This document shows, piece after piece, positions 53,614 to 64,000 of a DNA stretch of 64,000 nt. The position numbers and the translations under genes were made by a program. Numbering within the stretch: the first letter of the stretch is position 1; every line of letters starts with the position of its first letter. Source of the stretch: Nymphalis io (lineage: Eukaryota > Arthropoda > Insecta > Lepidoptera > Nymphalidae); NCBI RefSeq assembly GCF_905147045.1, contig NC_065889.1, positions 2,237,001-2,301,000 on the forward strand, written 5' to 3'. The notes under the pieces were generated by a model that searched no databases, was not told the origin of the DNA, and saw only the letters and a list, made by a program, of their open reading frames with translations.

Positions 53614-55598
53614 GACCTATTATATTAAAATAATAAACACCGGTTGATTATTGTATACCAAATCAACATCTTCATTTATAACAGAAAAGTAACAAATAGT
53701 CTGTAAATACATCACTGTTTCCACTCTTTAGATTTAGGGGTTATTTCAGTACACCATTCAAGTACGGAATTGTGGAGACGCGTAAGAAATATTTTTACTC
53801 TTATATATATTCAGGATTATGATGGTTTTTTTACCACGAATGCAAATACATAAAAACTTAGTATAGAGACTTTTTAGTATAATTATTTATTATATATTTT
53901 GATATCCTAATCAATCTTCCTACCAACAATCAGTAATGGTAAACGTTCCCATATTTCGGTAAATAAACGTTACACAACTCTATTTACCAGGCCAGAGAAT
54001 ATTTAAGAATTACTTAACTCATTACCAAGTTAAAAAATAGATTGTTATTTGTCTGATCTAAGATAACCATTTGCCATATTAAAATTATTAACACTACCTA
54101 ATTACCTTAAACATAGTACTTAAGATGGAACGGCGAATTTAATTGTACACATTGTGTAACCTCTTTTCTCAAATAAGTGACTATAATATGTCTTATTAAG
54201 AATAAATGTCTGTGAACCTAATTGCCATCATGTTATTTGATCTTCAATTATCTTACTGCCAATAAAAATATATAAATAACATGTGAATAGTTATAAAGTG
54301 TGAAACTTCCCGAAGCATTACTTCGCTCAATATTATCTTGTCATCTACAACTTCCGACTTATAACAAGTCGGCGTTAGCTAGATGGCGTCTAAATGAATT
54401 TCCTCCCGTCCAGCATTTGATTAAGCCGTAATAATATTTAACCGCAAAACCGTCTAAGGAATATCGTAATATTTTCTACTGATTTTGATAAACTAATATA
54501 CCTAATTTAATTTATTTACTATTAAAAAAGCTTAACAAACAGCAAAGCTCTTTTGTATTAATTATGGCAATGTTTATATAAGCAGAAGGGATTTTCAATA
54601 ACTTTTATTGGCTGGCAGCGAATTGACAATATAATATTGACATATTCTTAATAAATTCTACTGTTCTTTGCGCTGCAATCATATTGTTCTCGTATTTACT
54701 GCTCAAAAACGTTTATCATTACAGGTAAACGGCGTTAAATTCGAATGTAACTACATATATAATACTGGTAATTTGTCTGCTCGCGGCATGAAATTGGATC
54801 TAAAGCAAACGGGAAAGATATCAGGTTATATCCGGAGTACAAGAACTAGGAACTTTCTGATAAAATATGCTCACGGAGACGATACTTAAAAGTAAATTTA
54901 GAGGTAGCTTTCATTATGTAATACTACATTTTGTGATCTAATGTTATATATGTCACTCGATGGCGTCCTTTGGACGTTGACAGAAGCGTCCAGAAAGACG
55001 CCGCTGCTTTATTTTTTTGGGTTAGATAGTATTTTTACTTACATAAGTTAGTGCTAAGTTAAATAGTATTTACGCAACGGTATAAAATATGATGATCTAT
55101 TCCAAAAAGACTAACAAATACACGTGTACGGTCAGTAAACATGTATTGTAAAATGAATATCGGACGTGTTATTCGATACACATTGTTATCCCTTCAAGTT
55201 ATAAGTATCTGCTTCCGTATTATTCGTATTACTTCACCGATTCGATATTCGGTATGTCATCCATTTATCATAATATACAGAAGCATACGAGGTCGTCTGT
55301 CACGTTAATGTACGCTTGCGATTTGTGCACGACATATTTGATGATAGAATATCCATTTTTACAAGCTTTAGGTAAGTGTTTGTTAATCGAAAAATTACTC
55401 TAATCGTCTGAAATATTCCATCCATCTTTATTATATAAACATGATCTTTAATAAAAACAATACATATTATTGAATTACAAAATCAAATCTACCTATTTTA
55501 TTTAAGGCTTCAGTATTCTTAAGTGATTGTACAAGATTACAATTACGCTGATTATGTTTCACTGTCACTGATATAGTATATATGAATAGATCTAATTA
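53614..55598. other. Long anonymous stretch
   Basis: Contains a second CTAGATGGCG word (54378-54392) next to a 7-bp hairpin CCGACTT/AAGTCGG. A 73-codon frame at 54668-54889 is preceded by ATTACAG, which could be an acceptor, but the frame is not recognised. No gene is supported. Confidence 0.35.
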
Positions 55599-55599
55599 G

Positions 55600-55785
55600 T
55601 CGATTAGTACTCGTGGTAAGCTTTCAACGAAATATTCTCAAAGGCACAACCCACTCAACAGTTACTCTATCGCCAACAAAACATCAAATTAATCCTCTGT
55701 AATATGTATGTATTGTAATATATGTTAAGTGAGCCAGAGTAATTAGATCCCATTGTTGGCGACAAAGATTATGTTAAGAATGGAA
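55600..55785 (+). mobile_element. SINE-A relic A20
   Basis: AGTACTCGTGGTAAGCTTTC, GCACAACCCACTCAACAGTT, TGTTAAGTGAGCCAGAGTAA, TTAGATCCCATTGTTGGCGA. Very old; only the order of blocks supports it. Confidence 0.6.
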
Positions 55786-56337
55786 ATGTACAACCATGTA
55801 TATGCTGTAGACGAAATCCAAATCTTTATCAGAAGAATGAAAGATTTTAAAAGATTTAGTATAAAAATTATTTAAAGTCTGCAGAAAACATTTTAGCGCA
55901 ATAAATATGTAATTTTAATATTACGATATTATAAACACATCCATTTACTTAGAAGGCTTATATTTCAATCATTACGACTCGAAACAGAAAGCCTGATATT
56001 TTATTCAGTAAAAGCAATTACACAGTTGACGTCAGAACGCCATCAGTTGTCTTCCTTTTGTTTATCATAAAGTTTCTCTTAAATTAATTATACTGATACT
56101 TTATTGTCTTTCGAAATTATTTGATTATGACGGTTTGACCTTTTAAATATTAATGAATTGTTTTAATGATAATTACATATCATATTATGTGAAAAATATA
56201 TAAAATATAGACCAACTATTATTTAGATCGGTACAACGGTGTCTTTTAATCGCAAACAACATTGGTATATCCAACATTCATTTTTATATATGAGATAATG
56301 AAAATATGAAACTCGTAAAAACAGTAAAATACAGCCT

Positions 56338-56592
56338 ATTGATGTCCAACTGTTAGGCTAAGGCTTCCCCCCTTTTTGAGGAGAAGTTTTGGAGTGCACT
56401 CCAACACGCTACTCCAATGCAGTTGGTGGATACACGTGGAAGATTTCGTCTGCCACATGCAGGTTTTCCTTCTACGCCGAGCACGAGATTAATTATTAAC
56501 ACAATCTAGGCACATGGAAATTCAGTGGATTCGAACTAGGAATCATTGGTAAACATTCTCGTCTTTTAACCACAGTGCCATCACGGCTCTCT
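56338..56592 (-). mobile_element. SINE-B copy B15, full length
   Basis: ATGTCCAACTGTTAGGCTAA, TTTTTGAGGAGAAGTTTTGG, ACGCTACTCCAATGCAGTTG, GTGGATACACGTGGAAGATT, GCAGGTTTTCCTTCTACGCC, GAGCACGAGATTAATTATTA, GGCACATGGAAATTCAGTGG, ATTCGAACTAGGAATCATTG, TTAACCACAGTGCCATCACG, GCTCT. The GTGGATACACGTGG variant, shared with B17, marks a sister subfamily of B6/B16. Confidence 0.92.
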
Positions 56593-56880
56593 TGCTTGTC
56601 ACGTGAATAGTTAAACTGTAAAGAACAACTACGTTTATAATAGTAATATATACTAAAACCTTCACCAAATCGCGCTACAACTGTTATAAGCTTTATGTAT
56701 ATTGGTTTAGTATTTTTTCAGTAGGGTATTAAAAAAAGGTCTCATATATTATATAATATATTTTATTTATATATATTTTTATGATTCTAATCTTCTTTAT
56801 GTAAAATGAACGTTACGTGAAATTGTTATTCAATAACTTTTAATGATCCTATTTACAGTAAGCCTTCGGCAATTCGACAA

Positions 56881-56917
56881 TCGTTTTATAAGTTAGATTA
56901 TCAAACTTATAAAACGA
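56881..56917. repeat. Perfect 14-bp fold-back beside a SINE-A
   Basis: TCGTTTTATAAGTT (56881-56894) and its exact reverse complement (56904-56917) across 9 bases. It ends 5 bases before the T-run of A21. Confidence 0.85.
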
Positions 56918-56921
56918 GGGA

Positions 56922-57203
56922 TTTTTTTATTTATTATAAAATAGGAAGGCGGACGAGCATATGGGCCACCTGATGGTAAGTGGTCACCAACGCCCATAGA
57001 CATTGGCATTGTAAGAAATGTTAACCATCGCTTACATCACCAATTCGCCACCAACCTTGGGAACTAAGATGTTATGTCCCTTGTGCCTGTTATTACAGTG
57101 GCTCACTCAAACCGGAACACAACAATACCAAGTATAGTAAGAATATCTGATGAGTTGGTGGTACCTACCCAGACGAGCTCGCACAAAGCTCTACCACCAG
57201 TAG
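56922..57203 (-). mobile_element. SINE-A copy A21, near full length
   Basis: T-run, ATAGGAAGGCGGACGAGCAT, ATGGGCCACCTGATGGTAAG, body close to consensus, then CCCAGACGAGCTCGCACAAA, GCTCTACCACCAGT. Old-subfamily variants (CCCATAGAC, GATGTTATG, AATACCAAG). Deletion of CACCCTTC and GCTGTTTTGCGG. AGGGAT flanks both ends, a possible 6-bp target duplication. Confidence 0.95.
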
Positions 57204-57211
57204 GGATGTAT

Positions 57212-57345
57212 GAATCGCCGGTTTGATTTTGACACTTTGGGCTATTGTCGTCTCCACTCAAGCTTTACGGTTAATTGGAGGGGTAAATAGGAATATTAGT
57301 AATTCCTCAGAAAAAGGGCTTTGCCTAAATTCATTTAAAAAAAAC
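57212..57345 (+). mobile_element. SINE-E copy E2
   Basis: ATCGCCGGTTTGATTTTGAC (B-box remnant), TTTGGGCTATTGTCGTCTCC, ACTCAAGCTTTACGGTTAAT, TGGAGGGGTAAATAGGAATA, TTAGTAATTCCTC and an A-rich tail. Its head abuts the 5' end of A21, as E1's head does with A13. Confidence 0.75.
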
Positions 57346-57362
57346 TCGGTGATCTGTAGAAT

Positions 57363-57389
57363 TAACCATGTGTGGACTACACATGGTTA
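57363..57389. repeat. 11-bp hairpin
   Basis: TAACCATGTGT and ACACATGGTTA are exact reverse complements separated by GGACT, between SINE-E E2 and SINE-D D6. Confidence 0.85.
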
Positions 57390-57433
57390 GAACTCATCCG
57401 ACAAAAATAATAAGGACATTAAAGAGCAGAAGT

Positions 57434-57660
57434 ATGTGCGAACACACAAGTGCACTTTCTATTCGATACGATAACGAGTTTAAGCGCAGGATCAACGGCA
57501 TTACGCGCTTTCTAAGGCACGAAAGTGTGGACTTCCAGATTAAAGGCTTTTGAGAATTTGTCGACAGAAAAACATATCAATATTTTGACCTGAGGCTTGA
57601 ACCAAAAATCTCGTGATTTCGCCCTTATAAGGGCTAGGGCTAACCGACCAAGGAGACAGT
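57434..57660 (-). mobile_element. SINE-D copy D6, internally deleted
   Basis: GTGCGAACACACAAGTGCAC, TTTCTATTCGATACG, then a jump to AAGCGCAGGATCAACGGCAT, TAAGGCACGAAAGTGTGGAC, TTCCAGATTAAAG, TGAGAATTTGTCGACAGAAA, GACCTGAGGCTTGAACC and the head ACCGACCAAGGAGACAG. Confidence 0.85.
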
Positions 57661-57661
57661 C

Positions 57662-59672
57662 ACTTAATTTCATTATAAAGTGTTTATGTCATAATGTCTT
57701 TAAATAGTTATTCAGAAACAGACAGCTAAATTGGAACCTGCGTTCGTTAAAATAGATTTCTAAAAATAGTAACAAAGCGCTGACTCAGAATTGTATATGT
57801 TTTCACTTACCGATAATTTTACCGCTGATGTAGTGTACGGTAATGGGGGTTCGTATTACATTATAATGTATTGAGGTTAAATGTCATTTATTCGTGAGTG
57901 TATCGGTTTTTATAAAATACACATAACTTTAGCTATATTTAAACGCAGAAATTTCAGTGTGACGTTTTACTTCTTATTATTTATTACGTTTTACTCTTAC
58001 TACGAAAAATGGATATTACGTAACTAGCAAGTAACTCACGATTTCATTCACGTTAAATAGAATATTATGCTTAGTTTATATACATTATTAGATCATTCAC
58101 GAAATACTGTTTACTTACTCTTATACTTTTTGTGCTACTCTAGCTTGAAGTTATGTACTACATCACCTCAATCAATTAACAGGATATCTAAAGATTAAAG
58201 ATATTTTAAAATCAGACTGATACTCCCTGAGTTTACCAAGTTGAGCCAAACTCTCTAAGGTCAAAATGTAATAAATAGAAGAGCTAGGGATTTTTACGCC
58301 TGAAAAAGCTCTCTATTCCCTCACTCTCAAAGTTCCTCATCCACTCACAGGAACGAATTCTTAATTCGACTCCGTTACTGAGATAATTTTAGCCGAAAAC
58401 AAAACAATATATCTTGCTTGTCTTATAATTATAGCGAAGCGTATAAACATTATATTTACTCTGTAAGTAGTTTCTGATGATTCGTAAGCTGTTGACTATT
58501 AAGCAAAAGGAGTCTTTGTTAAGGAGAAAGACACTCCTGATGTTAACGACGCTGCTCCACTGTGGGCTAAGAAATACAAGTAGCAACATCCCTCTCACAA
58601 CATGCTATTTCCAGGATATCTCCAAAAAACTGCAATTGTCTTATGCAAGATTTTAACTTTCTTAAATTGCTGGCTAGATTGCAAATGGACAATCTGTATA
58701 TAGTATACCGTTATTTTACCACGATGGTTTTGTACGCCAGGTGTGTACAAAGCCTTCTGAGATGCCACTCATTACTTCTCTAACACGTTGTATTGTTCGG
58801 TTTTGTTGAGAATGCCAAGTCTAGTTTCAGGAAAAATTGACATCTTTGATTTGTCGACAAGTTTTTAACAATATTACGAAAGGTAAAAAATATTAATCTT
58901 AAAATACCGAAGTTTAGCTCATCATCAGATGACCCATTTTGCTCTTGGTTTCCTTTCATAAGAACTTAAAGTTGTCCGAATACAATTGTTCAAATTTAGT
59001 TATGCAAGAACTTTCTAGAATAAATTCTAAACTAAAATATTCAGCACGTGGAACGAAGCTGTATTTTAATCACTTTGAAGCATTTGCACGACGGGAGTGA
59101 AATCTCATTGGACTTGTCTTGCTTAAGATACTTGTATCTGTATATTTAGGTTTTAAAGTAAGATTAAATAAGTATTGTTTCAGATTTTCCTTTGTGTTCC
59201 TTTTAACTTATTTGTTTAAAAATTGTATTAAAAAAATGAAAAGACCAATTTTACATTATTAATAATTAAACTGTTTTTATTAGTTCATGGACTCGACAAA
59301 AATCTATCGTTGTCAACTATAATAATTTGTGTAAGGCATTTCAACAAATGTAAAAGCTAATGTACTTATGGATGGATGCAGTTGAATCACTGCATGGCTT
59401 GGCCTTACTGTTGAATTTGTATAAAGCACTTTTTTAGATTACAAACATTTTACATAATCAATTTATCAATGTTAACCGAGTATGTTGCCAAAGTGCTTAT
59501 CGACATGCTACGAAAAGTATTCTTCAAGGAGTGACATTGACATAATTTAATCTTTCATTGCTTTATCATCAGACAACCAGATGTCGTGTAGGCCTCTATT
59601 CCTACATTATTAATATCCCTTTTATTGGTACGAAGCACTTTCTTTCTTATTTGCGAAGGTACAACTTATCAA
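57662..59672. other. Long anonymous stretch
   Basis: At 58740-58800, AGGTGTGTACAAAGCCTTCT with GCCACTCATTA may be a last trace of the SINE-A head. At 58310-58340, CTCTCTATTCCCTCACTCTC looks like a SINE-D scrap. No gene is supported. Confidence 0.35.
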
Positions 59673-59674
59673 CA

Positions 59675-59862
59675 GCCCCGAATTTATGCCTAGGCCTAAA
59701 AGACACCGGCCTAGGGTCCTAGGCTATGTATGAGGCCAGCCGAGGGGCCCCACCAAGCCAAAAAATATATAATTTTACTATTACCGCTTCGGAATGGGGG
59801 TCTTTAAATGTCAAAGTTTTAAGGGGCCTGGAATCTCTAAGTGCGGGCCTGCCTGTGAAAAG
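59675..59862. mobile_element. GC-rich element remnant, class unknown
   Basis: CAGCCCCGAATTTATGCCTA, GGCCTAAAAGACACCGGCCT, AGGGTCCTAGGC, GGCCAGCCGAGGGGCCCC, CGCTTCGGAATGGGGGTC and AGGGGCCTGGAATCTC, GCGGGCCTGCC. Composition and GGGCC/GGCC words resemble the GGGCC-rich DNA-transposon fragments found across insects. No terminal repeats could be drawn. Confidence 0.4.
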
Positions 59863-60057
59863 TTCTACTGGCGTCTGTGTTTTCTAATGACTTCATAAAC
59901 CTGGTATATTTAGCGCGAGAGTGAATAAGATATATAGGGGCGTTTCAATCTAGGAAGCATTTTAACACTTATCACGTGTGATTATAGCTAAACGGATGCA
60001 ATGCAGTATTTAAACATATATATAGTATATGTTAGCTTTACTATATTAAAGATATTA

Positions 60058-60312
60058 GCAGTAACAGCCTGTGAATGTCTTACTGCTGGGCTAAGGCCTA
60101 CTCTCCCTTTTTGAGGAGAAGGTTTGGAGCTTATTCCATTGGTGGAATACAAAATGTCAGTAAAATTCGACACATGCATGTTTCCTCGCGATGTTTTCCT
60201 TCCACGAGATGAATTATAATATCAAATTAAGCACATGAAAATTGCTTGACAGTAGTGCTTGAACCCACAATAATCGGCTAAAATTCACGCGTCCTTAACA
60301 GGGCCATCTTCT
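60058..60312 (-). mobile_element. SINE-B copy B16, near full length
   Basis: CAGTAACAGCCTGTGAATGT, CTTACTGCTGGGCTAAGGCC, TTTTTGAGGAGAAGGTTTGG, AGCTTATTCCATTGGTGGAA, ACACATGCATGTTTCCTCGC, GATGTTTTCCTTCCACGAGA, AATTAAGCACATGAAAATTG, GTGCTTGAACCCACAATAAT, GGGCCATCTTC. Lacks ACGCTGCTCCAATGCG. Confidence 0.93.
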
Positions 60313-61075
60313 ACAATTTTATGTGTATGTTTGGGCACGTGTCATTCAGACACTTACATGAATTCAAATGAAACTTGACATAGTAGTTTTAATCTCCAAA
60401 TCAATTCCTGTAACCATTTCTATATAATACGGGAATCAGGCTTAGACTATACTTTAATATCCATATACTTCAAAGAAATTTTCCCTATCACGTATTATTA
60501 ATAGTAAATATAGTCTTTATTACATGAGTATTAAGCTACATATCAGTTTAATTGTAAACTTTAAATATTTCTGCCATATAATTCAAAAGTTCTGACGCTT
60601 GTTAACATGTGAAATTACTCGCAACTTTATGAGTTGGAAAGCCGTTCGAGGAATTGCCTATTAAAATTCTTATAGCCTTAAGATATAAAGACCACATTCT
60701 ATAGTTTGATTCTAATAATTTAAACAAATTTGGACTAAACATAAATACAATATTTGTATTTAAAATAAATTGTTATAAATAAACCTATACGAATAAACTT
60801 ATTTTAGAAATCTATAATATATATATTAATATATAATTATTATAAGTTAATAATACAAAGAAACCTGGCTTACCCCATATTTCTTATTTATTCGTAAAGT
60901 AACTTGCAAACGCAAATAATTATGATCGCGGAAGAAACACCGCGGCCTTATTCGATAGTGTTCAAATTAACGAGATGTAGCAGTAGAAAAAAACGAACAA
61001 CCAGCTGACCTAATTTCAGCAACGGCGCCCAGTTAACGGCTAGACCTGTCTATTCTAACTCATATAGATCGATAG
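60313..61075. other. Anonymous AT-rich stretch
   Basis: 60930-61070 is GC-richer (GATCGCGGAAGAAACACCGC, CAACGGCGCCCAGTTAACGG) and not repetitive in this window. No frame or known motif. Confidence 0.4.
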
Positions 61076-61078
61076 GAA

Positions 61079-61264
61079 AGCAATCCGACACGACCGGAGA
61101 GAAATCAAGCGCAGTACCAATAGATTCACGTCATAAGGACACGCAACACCATCAACCTCCTACTTCCGAGGATATCATAAATGTAAAATTTAATGACTTT
61201 AAAGACCAGAACCGGGTTCGAATTCTATGGTCTACCGCCGTAGAACCACTAGACCCACGGCAGT
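61079..61264 (-). mobile_element. SINE-D relic D10
   Basis: TCCGACACGACCGGAGAGAA, ATCAAGCGCAGTACCAATAG, ATTCACGTC, CAACCTCCTACTTCCGAGG, AACCGGGTTCGAATTCTATG, GTAGAACCACTAGACCCACG. Head and middle of the reversed element. Confidence 0.75.
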
Positions 61265-61439
61265 AAACATCAAGCAAAAAAGAAATGTTAATAAGACAAC
61301 AGCATGAATAACACTTCGTCCAAAAGACCTTCTTGGTGTCATCAGGTTTACTTATGGTGTCTTTACTTATTAGCCCATAAAAATGGTCTATCGCGTAAAG
61401 TAATGTTATAGTAGATTTCACGATGCCCAGAAGCGAGTA

Positions 61440-61548
61440 AAAAATAACACGCTTTCTTTTCTGAACTGGTTGTAATTTTTAATTTGACAATCAGTAAAAA
61501 AGTGTAATGCTTCCATGTTGCATAAAGGATTTTGGTTTGATTTTAATT
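61440..61548 (+). mobile_element. LINE 3'-UTR tail K2
   Basis: CGCTTTCTTTTCTGAACTGG, TTGTAATTTTTAATTTGACA, ATCAGTAAAAAAGTGTAATG, CTTCCATGTTGCATAAAGGA, TTTTGGTTTGATTTT. Matches K1 and the GTGTAATGCTTCCATGTTG-AATAAA end typical of a lepidopteran LINE. Confidence 0.65.
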
Positions 61549-61646
61549 CGTGAATAATATAACTGACTATAGTCATCATGATCACAAAACAATAAGGACA
61601 GCTATTACACGACATGATTTAAAAGGCACAGTGTCGAGACAGCTAG

Positions 61647-61917
61647 ATAATATATCCTGGGAAATTTATATACTGGGACATTATTCACACACGGCTATCC
61701 GATCCCAAACTAAGCAGAGCTTGTACTATGGAAACCAGACAACTGATATACTATATATACTACTTTTCTTTTGTAAATATATACTGATATAGATAATTAC
61801 ACCCAGACTCAGGACGAACACACATGTCCATGCACACAATGTCTGTCCTGGGTGGGAATCGAACCCACGGCCTGCGACGCGAAAGGCAAGTATCTACCAA
61901 CCACGCCAACCACGTCA
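61647..61917 (-). mobile_element. SINE-C copy C3, full length
   Basis: ATATATCCTGGGAAATTTAT, ACTGGGACATTATTCACACA, CGGCTATCCGATCCCAAACT, AAGCAGAGCTTGTACTATGG, AAACCAGACAACTGATATAC, ACACCCAGACTCAGGACGAA, CATGTCCATGCACACAATGT, and the head TGGGAATCGAACCCACGGCC, GACGCGAAAGGCAAGTATCT, ACCAACCACGCCAACCACG. The longest frames here (61760-62077 and 61852-62052) are SINE sequence. Confidence 0.93.
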
Positions 61918-63532
61918 ACATTAATGCTCGTAATGATTCGAAATTTTTTATATTTTGCGATTCTTGAAATAAAAGACTATAAAGACGAGATGCAAGGTCA
62001 CGTCTTTTGTGGCACTGTGGTAACAGTAAAATCATCGCCATTGAATTTTTAGTTTCTGAATTATTCAAACATACCATTCTGCAAATGTAACATCGACGCT
62101 TCCGATGTCATCCAGTATCTCGTATTTACCTCTAAATTGTAAATATATACGTTAGGATGATATTGTTTCGGCTTCGTGTTTTATATTTAAACTATCTCAA
62201 ATATGGTATTGGAATGGGCATTAATAATTGTTAAAGAAACAAGTGAAATAAGTACAACAGCCTAGCCACATGTTCGTACAAATTGGTATGAAGCCATTCA
62301 CAATTTATACCATTGATTTCACACGGACTGTATATGCTTGGAAACTGTTTAACGCTTCTATGTTTTAATATTATCATAATATAGTTTTATTCCTACACGC
62401 AATCAAACACAAAGTCAAGAACATCTAATTTCACAAAAAATAGGGCGTTTCTTTTATTAATCGGCATCCTTCCCAAAAAACATTTACATCACTTATACAT
62501 ATTACAAATAATGCGACGAAATTAAAAAGGTTATGATGTCAATTTACAATGTTTCTTTTAAATAGTCTACGACATTTCCACCGACATGGAGTACCTATTC
62601 TCAAAGGCTTTATCTAGTTCTCTATAGTGATAGCTGACGAAACATGCTCTCCTCCAAGACCAGCTGTTATTTTATCTACAAAGATAAATTTGGATTTAAA
62701 AATAATGGATACGAAATAAAAAGTGAAGTTATAGGCAAAAACAAGTGCTATCTAATTGGTTGAAGTTCAGTTAAGCTGCGTTATCAGATTTCTTGAAACG
62801 ATAATCATTTGAACCTTCTGGGATTAAGGTTAAAGAAAATTGCCTTACGAATTGCAAATAGTAAGATTTATATCGCAAATACGAGTGTATTGCTCGGTAG
62901 TCACAAATAATTAAGAAAGAGTTTTTGATATTATTATTATAACATTCTTTATTTACCAAGGACATACCCGAAAATAATACGCAAAACCAGTTGTAATAAT
63001 TCTGAAGATGATACTATAAAAATAATAGTATGAACTAATTTTACAGTAATTAGTGCATTCAATCTTAATAACAATTGGTTTGTAGTAATTACGGTAGGAC
63101 AGTTAATATCTTAGAACTATTAATTTATTTATAAACTGTTTATTAAATGAATTACTTATTATGTACTACATAGTTATAAAGAGCCTCGAAAGGAGCCTGG
63201 AGGAGAGGAACGAACGGGTGTGCCACAAATTTGATTTGTTTCGAGAATTTATATCATATGATCAAGTTGAACATATAATATTTATTTCATATGTTTATTT
63301 ATTTTTATATAAATACACATATACATGGTAATGAAGTGAGAATATATTTTGAATAAATATTATGAATTGAAAGTGTTTTTGCTTTAAAATTCAGAGATAA
63401 AAAAAGAAATTGCTATAAATTCTAGTTTCATAGAAATGTTTACCAAAACTTGTACTTTTCAAATAAAATTGAAATAGATTTTGCTTAATGACTATCTAAA
63501 ATCACGTTTAACAGTGGCGTAAAAGTTAAAAG
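61918..63532. other. Anonymous AT-rich stretch
   Basis: No gene or recognised repeat. Confidence 0.45.
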
Positions 63533-63533
63533 T

Positions 63534-63782
63534 GAAATGCCTATAAATATCCCACTGCTGAGCTAAAGAATCCTCTCCTTTAGAGAAGAACGTTTTCGTA
63601 CTTCAGTGCAAATCAGTGTAGGATACACGTGCCATTTTTTATCTGCTACATCTCTTCACCGCCAAGCACTAGATTAATTATAAACACAAATTAAGCACAA
63701 AATTTTGTGGTACTAGCCTGGGTTTGACTGAATTCATCTGATAAGATTCTCGTCTTCTAACCACGGGTCATCACCGCTCTGC
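63534..63782 (-). mobile_element. SINE-B copy B17, near full length
   Basis: AATGCCTATAAATATCCCAC, TGCTGAGCTAAAGAATCCTC, GGATACACGTGCCATTTTTT, ATCTGCTACATCTCTTCACC, GCCAAGCACTAGATTAATTA, TAAACACAAATTAAGCAC, CTAGCCTGGGTTTGACTGAA, AGATTCTCGTCTTCTAACCA, CGGGTCATCACCGCTCT. Same GGATACACGTG subfamily as B15. The last 217 bases of the window show nothing recognised. Confidence 0.88.
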
Positions 63783-64000
63783 ATATCGATATAGTTCAAG
63801 AAATTTAATAATTCTACAATAAAACCTTTCGGTAAACAATACTCGAGACATGATAAATAAATATCCTTAACAATATTTCAGAAACGATTCACGACGGAAA
63901 TAACTCTCGCGACCTTTTCAATATGTTAGCAGTTTTCACTAAAAGATACTTATGGCAAGATTTATAACGCAAACATAGTTAAACGCAATATTTACGACCT

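Noticed and set aside
54668..54889. Possible exon after ATTACAG
   Set aside because: Acceptor-like word only; no donor, no homologue recognised, no neighbouring exon.
61760..62077. 105-codon minus-strand frame
   Set aside because: It crosses SINE-C C3; no family match.
1..64000. CRISPR array, operon, prophage or integron
   Set aside because: No regularly spaced repeats; repeat types, tRNA-headed SINEs and poly-A tails show this is animal nuclear DNA.

Overview
The window is AT-rich eukaryotic DNA that reads as an intergenic stretch or gene desert of a lepidopteran genome, plausibly a butterfly. Three kinds of evidence support this. It carries many copies of short retroposons typical of ditrysian Lepidoptera, including one that resembles the Metulj SINE of Heliconius (from memory, not searched). 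It has the 3' ends of several lepidopteran-type LINEs, and Helitron-like repeats ending in CTAGT. No host protein-coding gene, rRNA or functional tRNA gene could be supported. Apart from reverse-transcriptase pieces, the open frames are short, often lack an ATG and mostly cross repeats.

Layout. Bases 1-2900 are anonymous DNA with one SINE-A copy and a long TA microsatellite. Bases 2903-3721 hold a 5'-truncated RTE-type LINE with one frameshift. From 3.8 to 22 kb there are scattered SINE-A, B, C and D copies, a LINE/SINE tail split by a SINE-A insertion (12.1-12.7 kb), a 51-bp insert between perfect 15-bp target repeats (15.4 kb) and a very recent 216-bp tandem duplication (16.4-16.8 kb). At 23.4 kb there is a second RTE remnant, followed by a CpG-richer single-copy island (24.0-24.6 kb). 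From 26 to 36 kb lie Helitron-like pieces, SINE-D copies, a LINE 3' end (29.2 kb), a SINE-B nested in a Helitron-like element with its target duplication visible (31.3-32.0 kb) and a GC-rich element with terminal inverted repeats (35.26-35.68 kb). From 36 to 38.5 kb there are three perfect fold-backs. From 40 to 49 kb there are the two freshest SINE-A copies, a SINE-C, a second LINE 3' end with an internal duplication and a third RTE tail. From 49 to 64 kb the DNA is mostly anonymous, with isolated SINEs.

Relations between elements. Nothing here forms an operon or pathway. The elements are linked as parasites of one another: SINE-A carries the same 3' motif (ACCACTTACCATCAGG) as two LINE ends in the window, which suggests tail-sharing with a partner LINE. 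Nested insertions give a local order of events: Helitron-like before SINE-B at 31 kb, SINE-E before SINE-A at 40 kb, and LINE tail before SINE-A at 12 kb. No new defence, metabolic or regulatory system is claimed. The items most worth checking are the SINE-A subfamily, the fold-backs, the 216-bp duplication, the TIR element and the CpG-rich island.
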